NCBI GenBank assembly: GCA_018257865.1
Contig: JAEUBA010000171.1
Coordinates: 1 to 33,771, forward strand
Source of the DNA: Stereocaulon alpinum
Taxonomy: Eukaryota; Ascomycota; Lecanoromycetes; Lecanorales; Stereocaulaceae
Direction of reading: 5' to 3'
DNA: 33,771 bases
Shown here: positions 1 to 10,216 of the stretch, piece after piece
How the letters are laid out: each line of letters opens with the position of its first letter
How positions within the stretch are numbered: the first letter of the stretch is position 1
Position numbers and translations under genes: made by a program
Notes under the pieces: generated by a model
What the model was told of the DNA's origin: nothing
Database searches by the model: none
Seen by the model: the letters and a program-made list of their open reading frames with translations, nothing else

Positions 1-1081
1 ATTCTAGTACTTACTAAATATACCGCTAGTAGTCCGCTAGGTTCGCGCTATAAATTAAGATATTATTAAGATAGATAATATACGAAATATTAATAAGCCC
101 TATAAGAGCCCTATTAATATACGTTTAAAACGTCGCTAGGGTATTAGCGAGCCTAAAAGGTATAACTAAGTATTTAAAGTAGCTATAGCGGGTGCGGAAT
201 ATAATCTTCTACTTATTACCTTCTTTAATTTAGATCCTATAATAGGTATCCTTTAAGTCTAACTTTATAAACTTTTTAGCCCTATATAGGCGATCTAATA
301 TCTTAGTAATTAGGGGTAATAGGTATTAATTTTTAATAATTACTATATTTAACCCCTGATAATTAATATAAAGACGCAGCCTACTATCCTTCTTTAGTAC
401 GAAGAGGATAGGTGCTCCGGCTAAAGAAACTAAATAGCGTATCTAGCCTTTTATAAGCGTATTATTAAGATAGCGCCGCAGCTCCGCTAGCTTAGATTAA
501 GATAGGTTATAGAAAGGCCTATAAGGCGGCTCCTTACTATCCTTAATATTAATAGCGTAGTTACCTTCCTTTAATAAGGGTAAGGTTCCTACTTTTTTAT
601 TTAAAAAGATATCGGAGAACTCTAGTAGTTCCTTTAGAATCTATTCTAGGCTTCCTTTATCTAAGTAATTAGTCGCTATAGTAGCGTATATAATTATATA
701 AACTTTAGGCTCCTTCTTAAGATAATAGCCGAAGATAGTAGGCTCCTTAACCTAAAACTTTTTAGTATTAACCTTAAACCGCTACTACTCCGCTAACGGA
801 TCGAGTAAAATCTTTATTTACTTTAACCCTAGTATACTAATTACGACGTTAGGACCCTTAAGATTAATAGTATAAAAAAGTATACTATACTCCTTACCGC
901 AGCCCCAGCTATTAATAAGTATATACTTAAATTAATAGGTACTATAGATATATATACTAAAGCTACTTAGAGCTTCTAGTAGTAGTAAGTCGGCGGTAGA
1001 AGGTAGTAGGTCCTATTAAACTATAAACTTTTAGGAGATTAAATTAAGCTACGATCTAGTATCTAATAAAGTAGTAACCTA
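1..1081 (-). pseudogene. Gypsy-A pol relic: protease and N-terminal RT (left part of a split element)
   Basis: Minus-strand Ty3/Gypsy pol fragment, cut off by the window edge. Reading down from 1081, the protease active site appears as LLDTRS (the DTRS codons at 1052-1063), in which the Gly of the family DTG/DSG motif has become Arg. A linker follows, then the RT start. The stretch PYRPFYNLS is followed by the RT core FVLKKDSRLRLYINYQGLN near 330-420, matching the fingers/palm of Gypsy RTs (VPKKDG..R.CVDYR.LN). Many in-frame TAG/TAA replace Gln and Trp. Its gag half lies at 13338-~14700 and the two are separated by Gypsy-B, whose target duplication ACCTA flanks the break. RT after the first palm motifs, RNase H and integrase would lie left of the window. 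Non-functional. Confidence 0.85.
1077..1081. repeat. Target-site duplication ACCTA, left copy (Gypsy-B)
   Basis: The 5 bases ACCTA directly precede the Gypsy-B LTR here and recur directly after the other LTR at 13333-13337. A 5-bp duplication is usual for Ty3/Gypsy integrases. Confidence 0.93.
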
Positions 1082-1344
1082 TATCAGGGGCCGGCCTAGA
1101 GCGAGTCAATAGGGGTGTTATTAGACTAGGAGAATAAATCTAAGGAAGGAAAGCTATGTACATAGAGCGTGTATATAATATATAAGGGACGCGGCTTAGT
1201 AGGCGCTAAGGCTAAAGGGGCCTAGCGTTAGACCTAGGCCGAGTCGGATATAAGTCGAACCGAACCTAGTCCGACTCGGATAGAGTGTATAAACACTAGT
1301 AAGTAATAAAGGACTAGTAAGTAACGAAAGGCTAGCCCGTAATA
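1082..1344 (-). repeat. Gypsy-B 3' LTR (263 bp)
   Basis: Same length as, and collinear with, 13070-13332. On the minus strand it starts TATTACGGG (ancestral TG turned to TA; the other copy keeps TGTTACGGG) and ends CCCCTGATA. Inside is a 10-bp inverted repeat, CCGAGTCGGA at 1239-1248 and TCCGACTCGG at 1270-1279, able to form a stem with a 21-base loop. An A/T-only block near 1171-1185 could contain the promoter TATA element on the minus strand, but this is only suggestive. Confidence 0.93.
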
Positions 1345-1360
1345 TTACCCCCCCCCTTAA
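1345..1360 (-). other. Polypurine tract of Gypsy-B
   Basis: A run of nine C at 1348-1356 followed by TTAA reads as TTAA, nine G, TAA on the minus strand, immediately upstream of the 3' LTR. This is where the plus-strand primer of an LTR retrotransposon is expected, and it confirms that the element points leftward. Confidence 0.8.
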
Positions 1361-1404
1361 GAAAGTATCGACCCTAATACGTATAAGTAGTCTCCTATTA
1401 GCTA

Positions 1405-4051
1405 GGATTACTAGGCTTTTTAGGGTATCGACGGTAGAAATCCGCGACGATATTAGCTACGTTTTCGAATTTATTACTATCCGTATTATACTATTAATAG
1501 TTAGGTTGCCCTTTATCTTTCTACTAGACGCAGAACTGCAGCCGGCGGTTCTTACCTATCTATTAGGCGTCTAATATCTCGTCTAGTTCCTACTCCTCTT
1601 TATTATTAACGATTACCGGCCCTAGCGGTTCGGCGCGTTATCTAAGTAGGGGATCGCTCGCAGCCTTATATAATAGGCTAGGGTAGAATATATTATAGAT
1701 CTATATACTTACTAGGAGCTCTAGGCGGTAGGAATATCCTACTTTCTCTATAACTTTAAATAGCCCTAGTATTTTATCGTCTAGCTTCTTACTTAGCCGT
1801 GCTATAGTAATATTTCTACTAGATAGGAAGACCAAATCTCCTACTTTATAGGATATATTAGATTAGTAGCGATTCGCCTAGTCTATTATTTATTTACAGC
1901 TCTAGGCGGACTATTCCTTAATAAATTCTAGTATATCCGCTATTTTATCCGTAATATTATTAGCCTTAGCAGCCTACGTCCTTTCTTAGGCGGAGGGACC
2001 GGGCTCTACTAGCGGCGAGAAAGATATACGGGGGTAGAAGCCCTTATTAGCGAAGAACGGAGAGATACTAGTAGCGTTAGCGATAGTATTATTATTAATA
2101 AATTCTACGATTAGTAGCTAACGGACCTAATCGTCCTATATATAGGAGTAATATATCCTTAGTAGCCGCTTAATATCTTAATTAGCCCTTTTAGTCTATC
2201 TATTAGTTTCTAGGTAGAACGCTGTAGATAGCTTTACCTTAATTCGTAATTATTCGTATAGTACCTTCTATACTAATAAGACGAACTAGGGACCTCAGTC
2301 TAATATAATTAAGTTAGGCAGACTATAGGTGCGGAAGACGTAGCTAAGTAAGATATCTACTATAGCCTCTATAGAGGTTCCTTTATTAGTAGTAGTATAT
2401 AGGGCGTAGTACCGTTCCTTAGTAAGATAGTCTACTAGTATATAAATAGTATTACGGTTATCTAAGATAGGAAGACCTATAATAAAGTCTATTAAGATAT
2501 CTTACTAATATTACTTTAGGGTAGGTAGCGGCTATAGGAGTCTATTATACTAATCTCTTAGTACCTTACTTCTTTAATACGTATAGTAGTTATAGATATA
2601 GCGTACTACTTCCTCTTTTATACCTAGCTAGTAGAATTAATGCTTTAGGATCTCTAGTATACGGTCTCTTCCTAGGTAACCGCTTACGGGGAGATCGTAG
2701 CTTTCCTTTAGGAGTTTAATATAGAGTTCTAGTAAGGCGGGGACCTAAAGGCGTTCTTTATAGAAGAGGGTATAATAGCGTTAGGAGTAGTACCTAAGGT
2801 TAATACCCTTAAAGATCTAAGTAGGATTCTTCTTAATAGCCTCCTATACCCGCGTATAATCCTTATTATCCTAATTCGCTAACGTAATTCTAGTATAGAG
2901 AGGTAAGTCCTTATCTATTAATACGTTAATTTACTCCTCCGTAAGCTTACCCCCCTCCTCAGCTTCTTAGTTAGCTAGGAAGGTTAGATTATAGCCTTAA
3001 AAATACTTAGGTAATAGCAGTATATAATACTAGTGCTTTAGATATAAGTCGTCCTTATCCGTAGGTATTAAGTTAGGTAACTTAATTAGGGTATCTACTT
3101 TCCTATTTAACTTCCTAGTACGGTATATAATCTTAAAGTTATAGTCTGCTAACTTCTCAGCCTATCTAGCTTAACGGCGGGTAAGTTCCTTTATCTATAT
3201 AAAGTACTCTAAGCTTTTATAGTTAGTAAAGATCTAAATTAGGATATTAGTCGACTTAAGTTTAGGGCGCTAATACTTTAGATAGCGAACTATCGCTAGT
3301 AGTTCCTTATTATAGATCTTATAGTTATATTCTGCTGGTAGTAAGTTCTTACTATAGAATATAACTAAATATAGTACTCTATTATTATCCGCTTACGATA
3401 ATACTCTACTATTAATATAATCTAAGGAGTCTATCTCTAGTACTATTAGTTAAGATCTTTTATAGTACCTTAGTACTAAGGTACTAGTTACTAGATCCTT
3501 TATCTCTTTAAAGGCTAATTAATATACTTTAGACTAATAGAATAGGTAATCTTTCTTAGTAAATACTACTAGTAGTTTTACCGTTTTCGAGAAGTCCTTA
3601 ATAAATTAACGGTAGAAGTTATAGAAGCTAACGAATACTTATACCTCCTTTAGATAGGTAGGGGCTTCTTAGTTAGCGACTACTTTAACTTTATTAGGAT
3701 CTATTCTTAGTCTACTAGTAGATACTATTAATCCCAAAAACTTCGTTTCTTATATATAGAATTCGTATTTATTAATATCTACCTAAAGGCCTACTTCGCG
3801 TAGTTATATAAGGACCTTTCTAATATACTCTTAGTACTCCTTCTTAGTCTTACTATAAATTAGGATATTATCTAAGTATACTTAGTAGAAGTTGTTAAGG
3901 TACTTAAATAAGGTATCGTTTATATATTACTAGTAGGAGGCAGGACCTCCTATTAGTCTAAAAGGTAGTATATAGTACTTAAAGGCTCCGAAAGAAGTAG
4001 TAAAGGTAGTATAGTCCTTACTATCTAAATATATTTAGAGCTTATTAAATA
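1405..4051 (-). pseudogene. Gypsy-B pol relic, 3' part: RT C-terminus, RNase H, integrase, chromodomain
   Basis: Minus-strand continuation of Gypsy-B pol after Helitron-1. It opens with FNKL and the RT palm (GAFKYYILPF), then the catalytic box at 3861-3878, which reads YLDNIL; the second catalytic Asp of YLDD is now Asn. The RT thumb reads EYIRKVL and FLGLIVS. RNase H follows at about 3700-3150. The integrase core lies at about 2900-2050, with a conserved DFIIGLP segment at 2471-2500 and a VDYLTKERYYAL-type segment after it. A chromodomain at about 1411-1545 ends in FYRRYPKKP. Trp and Gln codons are TAG/TAA throughout. Chromodomains in this position are thought to steer integration to marked chromatin. 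Not functional. Confidence 0.9.
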
Positions 4052-4079
4052 CTAGAGGGTTGCTATTTCGAAGCGAAAT
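4052..4079 (-). other. Helitron-1 3' terminus: hairpin and CTAG
   Basis: On the minus strand the sequence ATTTCG-CTT-CGAAAT (4079-4065) forms a perfect 6-bp stem with a 3-base loop. It is followed 9 bases later by CTAG (4055-4052) and then T of the target. This is the standard Helitron 3' signature: a short GC-containing hairpin about 10 bases before CTRR, with a host T following. Confidence 0.92.
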
Positions 4080-4109
4080 TTTTATACTAAATATAGCCTA
4101 GAAGTATTC

Positions 4110-4400
4110 GTATCGAGTTATATAAATCTATATAAATCTATATAAAATTATATATAAAGACCTATATAGAACTATATACTATTTCCTAAAAGGGCCTAGT
4201 CTAGTATACTAGTACGTTAGTTAATTTCTAACGAAAAAACTTTCTTTCCTTAATAACTATCTCTTAGTAAGTTATATAGATCCTATATAGGCTCCCTTAT
4301 ATAGAGTTATATAATAGCCTACTAGATCTATCTAGGCTTTATATAGAACTATAGACTATTATATAGAGTGATATAATATAACGTAGATAATAGTAAAGCT
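4110..4400. repeat. Low-complexity TATATAGA-rich stretch in Helitron-1
   Basis: The 10-mer TATAAATCTA repeats at 4121-4140, and variants of TATATAGA and AACTATA recur up to about 4400. I see no coding frame or RNA structure here. Part of the TA excess is simply due to RIP. Confidence 0.6.
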
Positions 4401-4479
4401 GTATAGAGTCTTTTAGCTAAGTATATCTCTATTTTAGTTCCCTACTAACCTATTTCCTTTCTATATAGACTTTTAATCT

Positions 4480-5340
4480 TTTATACCCTTTTTTACTAAT
4501 CTATACTAATCTTAATAAATCTATACTGAACCGTAATATAATAGCCTTAGATAACGAAGAGGACGAATAACTGCGTGTATATCTACGCGATTTCGGTAAA
4601 AAATTATACGCAGACGGTAAGACCCCGAAATCAGATATCTTATAAAAAGTAGAATAATTTATATAGGGGCTTAATAAAGTTCCTATAAAGACCGTAGACA
4701 TAGCTATATAGCCGGCCGTTAATAAAGTCGTTTTATATATAGATAAAAAGTTAGTCTATATAGCTCCTTTACTATTCCTTATAATTTAATACTAATTAGT
4801 AAGAATTTAAATCGTCCGTATATTATTAAGGGCGTACTATTATAAAGCTGTATAGCCTTATACTATTCCGGTAAGGAAGCGTACGTGCCCTACGTAAAAA
4901 ATTTAAGCTCCTTTATATTTTATCATAGTAACGCACAGTTCCGTAATAATATATACGCAAATTATTTAACCTCCGGCGATAGTATTAGTTAATATAACTT
5001 TATACTTAGTTAGTACCTATTCGGCTTAGATTTATATAGTAATTATACTAATTTATATAGAGAAAGTTAAGGCTGCGGCTAAGAAGGATACCTTAGACTC
5101 TAATAGTATATCTCCTTATAATACTACTTAATACTATACTAATCTATATAGGCCTGCGCAAAAAGGCTAAGATTAGCTATATATTAGAAAAGGAAGTTTA
5201 CGTAGGGCTTAAGGAAAAGTACTAAGAGCTTATTAAAATATACGGCCGCCTTATAGATCTATATAAAGAGGGATAGGATAACGTAGATAAGGATAGTAAG
5301 GCTAAGTTAGGGGCGGATAGTAGGGTATAGTATAGATCTA
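4480..5340 (+). pseudogene. Coding-like plus-strand segment in the Helitron-1 3' region; unidentified, possibly captured gene
   Basis: I do not recognise this protein. Reading TAG/TAA as Q or W, three adjoining plus-strand stretches look coding. About 4490-4790 contains DNEEDE, LRVYLRDFGKKLYADGKT and PKSDIL. About 4780-5060, in another frame, contains KEAYVPYVKNLSSFIFYHSN. About 5150-5340 contains KAKISYILEKEVYVGLKEKY and ELIKIYGRLIDLYKEG. It runs opposite to the Rep/helicase gene and lies between that gene and the 3' hairpin, the place where Helitrons usually carry captured host sequence. Some CpA and TpG survive near 4930-4960. The frame changes could be introns or indels. The open frame at 4701-4501 on the other strand is antisense to the first stretch. 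Capture is an inference; a degenerate Helitron accessory gene is also possible. Confidence 0.45.
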
Positions 5341-5348
5341 TATATAAC

Positions 5349-5391
5349 TATAAAGGTTCGAACTAAACCTATAAAGGTTCGAATCGAACCT
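5349..5391. repeat. 20-bp direct repeat with hairpin
   Basis: CTATAAAGGTTCGAA occurs at 5349-5363 and again at 5369-5383. The second copy continues into an inverted half, so AGGTTCG-AAT-CGAACCT (5375-5391) forms a 7-bp stem with a 3-base loop. It lies just beyond the end of the helicase relic, so it could be part of its 3' untranslated or termination region, but there is no direct evidence of function. Confidence 0.6.
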
Positions 5392-5429
5392 ATATAGGAT
5401 ATAAGTAGGATATATAAAGATCTTTATAG

Positions 5430-8400
5430 AAAAGTACTCTCCTATATAAAAATATAAGATAACTATAATAATTTATAATATTAATTTTCTAATAATACCT
5501 TAGGATAAATAATATTATCTATTTTCTAATCTATACTAGTTAGTAAAAGAACTGTAAGTCTTTATATATCTTTTATATAGGATAGTATAATATAGAGCTA
5601 CCTATAACTAAAATAGAATAATAGTAGGTTAATTCCTATAATAGATAGTAACTATCCTTACGACTTATTAATAGTTATTATAAAATAGAGCCGAACTAGA
5701 AACTATTTATATATAAGGATCTAAGGATAGTTACTATCTTTACTAGTTAGATTAATTCTTAGAATTAAGTATAACCTACTATCCTACTTTCCTCTTAAAA
5801 GACGACCTTCGATATACTACTAGGATAGACGTATAATAACTAGTCGTATTCTATTATATATACTCTTATTAGGGTATAGATTCCGTAGTAATATAATTAG
5901 GGCCCTAACCTTAAGATATAGCTATATAGAAGGGAACTTAGATAGCTTTAGAGATTATAAAAACTTAAGACTTAATCTATCTATTATACCCTCTAATAAC
6001 AAACTATTAGTAGATAGAAAATACTATATATCGCTAGGTAGATAGGAAAGGATCTCTATATTTAGGAGCGCTGCTATATTATTCTATAGAGATAAGATCG
6101 CTCGACTTTTAAAGAAATCCGGTACCAGCGAGGAACGTATAAGGTTAATAGTTAGAAAGATTAATTCTATAAAAAGTTGTATATCCTAGTATAGGTTTAT
6201 AATTTCTAGCGGTAGTTATACTAACCTATATAAAGATAGTTTATAGGATATATAGGTAATCTAACTTATAAATACCTAATTATTAGACCTAGCGCAAAGC
6301 CGTATATTCTGAGTAAGGTTAAGTATCAAAAGTTATAGCTAGATCTAGGAACTGCGAAGGCTCGTATTAACCTATATAGTATAATTACCCTTAGGAACTA
6401 CTAGTATAGTCTATATAAAGTCTCCCCCTATAATTACCGGTATACTACCAAATAGATTATTATTCTTATAGATATTATATAGGGTGGTATTTACTATAGT
6501 AAAGTTACTCTTATTCTATATAGGTACCTTATCCTAGATAATTAGAGTCGTACGGCGAATTAGCTAGGCCGTATTAGACTATACTAAAATATAATAGGTA
6601 GACGTATTATCGCAGTTAATTAGGATCTTAAAACGGGAATATAAGGTATAGCTACTAGGTAGTAAGATTGCTATAATACCTATAGAAGTAACGTATAGAA
6701 TAATATATCCTTAGGCGCGGAAGTGGTAATATAATACCTTATATAGAAAAGTTTTACTAGTACCCGTAGTACCGTAGACGAAAAAGTGCGTAGATTAAGG
6801 GGTTATAGTAATAGCTGTAATAATTATATTAAAAGCGTAACGTTACTCGATATTTAATTACGGAATAGTATAATTACGGAATAATACCTACTCCGTAATA
6901 TTATAGCTTAGCTTAGACGTAATAAGGAAAGGGTAAGTATACGTAGACTAAGGTAGAATTAGTACGGGTAAGTTATAATCTATAAGTTTTCTTCCCTAAT
7001 TATATAACTATTTAGCAATTAGAAATAACCTATAGTTAAGGTATATATCTAGGGAATCAGCTAGTACTAATAGGTAATTGCGAGTAATACGACGTAGTAA
7101 ATTATTATATAGATCTAAATAGAAATATTCCTAAAGTTTTAATAGTTCGCTTAAATTACCGTTAATTAGTATAGTTACGAATAGAGAATATAACGCCTAA
7201 CCGGTAGAAAAGTATTTCGACTTATTAAAGTATTAAAACTATTCGCTATTATCGTCTAGAAGACCTAACGTAATATAAGCAGCCTAGAAGGTTAGGTATA
7301 AAATAGTATTAATAATACGAATAGCCGTAAAACTAGTAGGTCCCTAGATAACTATAAGTAGTATACGTAAGTAAAAACGCTCGCCCTATACTAGTCCGTA
7401 ATAATATATCCGGCTAATTATACGGCCCCGTTACTAAGGTATCTAGCGCCGTTCACCTTTCTTACTATAGTAGACGTAATACTCCGGGAAATTATAGTAT
7501 AGAAGGTAGTAACTATTAGTATATTTAGTATTATACCGTAAAAAGCTAATAAGGGTTATCTTAGCTTCTTTAAGGACCTATATAAGGTTAATAATATCCT
7601 TACGGAAATATACCTACTACTCGTTAGGGAGGTATAGTGCTAATCGAATCACCGGCGGATCTTTATTATAATTATAGAACTCGAATAGGTTCTACGTAGC
7701 CTAGTATAGACTAATATAATAACTATTAAGATACTATATAATTTCGTTATATTCGTCGGCGAGCTTTAAAGTCGTACGGTCTATACCTTTATATATATAT
7801 TTATATATATACTTAATAGTACTAACCGATACGTATACCTCTATATTAATATATATAGAGTATTTATAAGTTAGCTAGGGGTTATATAGAACTACCTAGC
7901 GGTTATCTAGTACTACGTCCTAACTATTTACTTTTTTAATCTAGGTGCGACTATTATTATAGTAATAGTACTAAGGGTAACTATCTTCTATAATAGATAT
8001 TTTAGGCTAAAAACTCCTTAGAAACTTTTTAGAATAGATCTACCTAAAGCCGTCTAAGTACTTAACTATATAAGATAACTTTAGGTTCTACTACCTATAA
8101 GGGCTATAGGTTATTTAATCCTAGATAATTTATTATAATAATCCGTTAAGATTAATTATAGGATTAGGTAGCTCCGCGTAGACTAAGTTATTAATATAGC
8201 CTTAGTATAGAAAGTTATTATCTTAATAGAGAAAGAGGAGGATATATATATAGGGTAGGCCTTATTTCTAATACTTAATTATCTATATAATCCTAAGATA
8301 TCGTCCGAACTGATCTTTAAGGTCCTATATTAAAGTAGACTGTTTTATATAGAAGACGCGCGCTATTAGGTCTGCGCGATTAGTAGCGGTTTAATTATTA

Positions 8401-9900
8401 AAGGCTATAGCCTAAAGCTTAGGCTAGTACGGATTTACCGTTATTATTATAAAAAATATAGCCTTTCCGAAATAGCGTTAGATCGCTAGGGAGTCTTAGT
8501 AATTTTAGGCTATAGATCTATCCCCTCTACTAAAGCTAGATAGTAGAATTATACGTCGCTTAAGCGTCTCTATATAGCTATTACTAGCTAGTAGAGTATT
8601 AGAAACGCCCTAATATAAATCGCTGCGGATAGTATCCTAGTATCTACGATAGAAATCTAGAGTTTACTAATTAATAACTGTATAGTAATTAACTAAATAT
8701 TACTAAAATAAACTACCAGCCCGCAGTATAGTAGAGTATTAATTAGGATAGGAAAAGAGATAGTAGCGTAACTATATACGCTCTAAATAATATATAATAA
8801 TATAGGTATTATTATTATTACGGAGGCGTAAGGCCTAGTACTAACCTATATTCCCTTATAGGAAAAGGAGAACGTAGTATAAAGGAAAGTACGCAGCGTT
8901 ACTATAGTTAATAGTATAGAAGTAGGGTTCTTTACTATCCTTACGCCGTTCTATAATAATAATATCCCGAAAGCTGCGGTCCTTATACTTATCCGGAATA
9001 AAGGCTATAACCTCTAATATAGTAGGTAGATTTATACGTCTCTTATTAGATCCAGCCTCTATAACTAATTAAAGGCGAGGATTAAGGATAATCTATATTA
9101 GGCCTATATAGGCCTAGGCGCGCTTAATTTATTCCTATATAGTAGCGTATATATTAATAAAAGGATTCCTATAGGAACGTATTATATTATTTAGGTTTTA
9201 GAGTAGCAGCTACTAGAGATTAGGGTAACTATAGAGCTAAGACGTTACTATAGCAGTTAGATTATAAAAGTATAGTTAAGTAAAAGAAGGTATTACCTAC
9301 GTACTAGGATATAGCAGCCCTTATAGGTAGTAAAGTTCGCTGTAAATAGTAAATAATTAGATTCCTATATAGCCTTATAAATATATATCCTGCTAGTATT
9401 TATAGGACGTAAAGGTTAGCGTATTATTATAACTACGAATATACTTTAGGAAATACTTAGACCGTAGTATAGTACCCTATAATAATTCGCGTAGAAGTTC
9501 CGGCGGTTTAGGCGGAGGAGGCAGCAATCTATCACCCTTTAAATAGTAGGTAGTATATAGTATAGGTCCTTACTTAGCCTCTACCTTCTAGTATAAAGCG
9601 GAACAGATCCTATACTATTCAGCTATCAGACCTAACGTATATATATTAGCCGTATAGTTTGATATTAGGCCTTTTAATAGCGGAGGAGGAGGACGTATAG
9701 GAACGGTAGGAGGAAGAGAAGGACGTAGCGGTATTATACGGACTAGCTATAAAGTAGGAAGGGTATAAGAGGTCGCTATATATTAACGTTTAGATTAACG
9801 CGTTAGTTATAGAACCGTATTAGGGTTAAGATCCGTAAGAGGACGTTACCGCTTCAAAGCCTATAGGAAAGAATTAGTAAAGGTTTATATAGGAAAGGTA
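5430..9900 (-). pseudogene. Helitron-1 Rep/Pif1-type helicase relic (RepHel)
   Basis: Minus-strand relic of the Helitron transposase, a HUH endonuclease joined to a SF1 helicase that nicks and unwinds DNA for rolling-circle transposition. The HUH box lies at 8261-8232 and reads GLPYIYILLF, with both metal-binding His codons turned into Tyr. The following Rep core has NNLVYAELPN, DNR.VVLYNP and INIEVYVSVSTIKYIYKYIY (about 7900-7780), which includes the catalytic tyrosine region. The Pif1 Walker A motif is GTTGTSKTF at 6773-6747, followed by the SRFKI segment typical of Helitron helicases. The C-terminal helicase motifs KVRALIILLRNLYPNKS and FLVRLYFIITINKS sit between 6000 and 5600. Stops are nearly all TAA/TAG. 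The N-terminus is uncertain. Same strand as the Helitron itself. Confidence 0.9.
5643..5739. repeat. 18-bp inverted repeat inside the helicase relic
   Basis: AGATAGTAACTATCCTTA at 5643-5660 and its exact reverse complement at 5722-5739 are separated by 61 bases. Each arm also contains the palindrome GATAGTAACTATC. It overlaps the helicase C-terminal relic, so it may be chance produced by RIP-simplified sequence. Confidence 0.5.
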
Positions 9901-10216
9901 CTAATTTAGAATATACTTAGTAACGGTAGCAAAGTCTGAGAAGAGACTAATTAGGGGCTAAAAAGTTAGTAATAGGTTTAGTATAGGCGTATCTAGAATA
10001 AGTCTGCTGGGATATAGTATAGTATAGGACTATATAGAGATATATAGAAGGATATAAATAGGTAAGGAAGCTATATAAAGGTAGTAAGGAAGGTATAACA
10101 ACGCGTATAGGTAAATAAAAAAATTTGATAGTTAAGTTACGTAATAGAATATACTTAGCGACATACTATAGCTAATTATTCGGGTAAAAGCTTAAAGTCG
10201 TCCAATATTATATAGA
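9900..10216 (-). other. Helitron-1 5' leader and TC terminus
   Basis: This is the region between the 5' terminus (TC at 10216-10215) and the approximate start of the RepHel relic. The first bases TCTATATAATATTGG fit the T/A-rich 5' end of known Helitrons. No gene or strong structure was found in the rest; it is rich in TATATAGA-like strings at 10020-10080. Confidence 0.7.

Larger units (their letters stand above)
4052..10216 (-). mobile_element. Helitron-1 (6,165 bp), inserted in Gypsy-B RT
   Basis: Rolling-circle transposon on the minus strand. The 5' end is TCTATATAATATTGG at 10216 reading down. The 3' end is CTAG at 4055-4052, preceded by a 6-bp stem hairpin (4065-4079). Insertion is between A and T without target duplication, as is usual for Helitrons. 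Deleting it joins ...GATATTATTACTA to TATTTAATAAG, which restores the Gypsy-B RT frame (LDII..FNKL) and so proves both boundaries. It carries a Rep/Pif1-helicase relic at about 5430-9900. The 3' third (4080-5400) lacks Rep/helicase and holds a plus-strand coding-like segment, a possible captured gene. It is heavily RIP-mutated. Confidence 0.93.

Noticed and set aside
4110..4400. CRISPR-like or satellite array
   Set aside because: The repeats are short, irregular and A/T-only, with no constant spacer length. They look like low-complexity sequence increased by RIP.
4501..4701. Open frame of 66 codons on the minus strand starting with ATG
   Set aside because: It lies antisense to a better coding-like plus-strand frame and has no recognisable motif. 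In a RIP-mutated window a stop-free stretch of this size can appear by chance, since most of its stops depend on CpA context.
5349..5391. Repeated GGTTCGAA strings as tRNA-derived SINE promoters
   Set aside because: Only a 20-bp repeat with a hairpin is present. No A box at suitable spacing and no tRNA-like body could be found.
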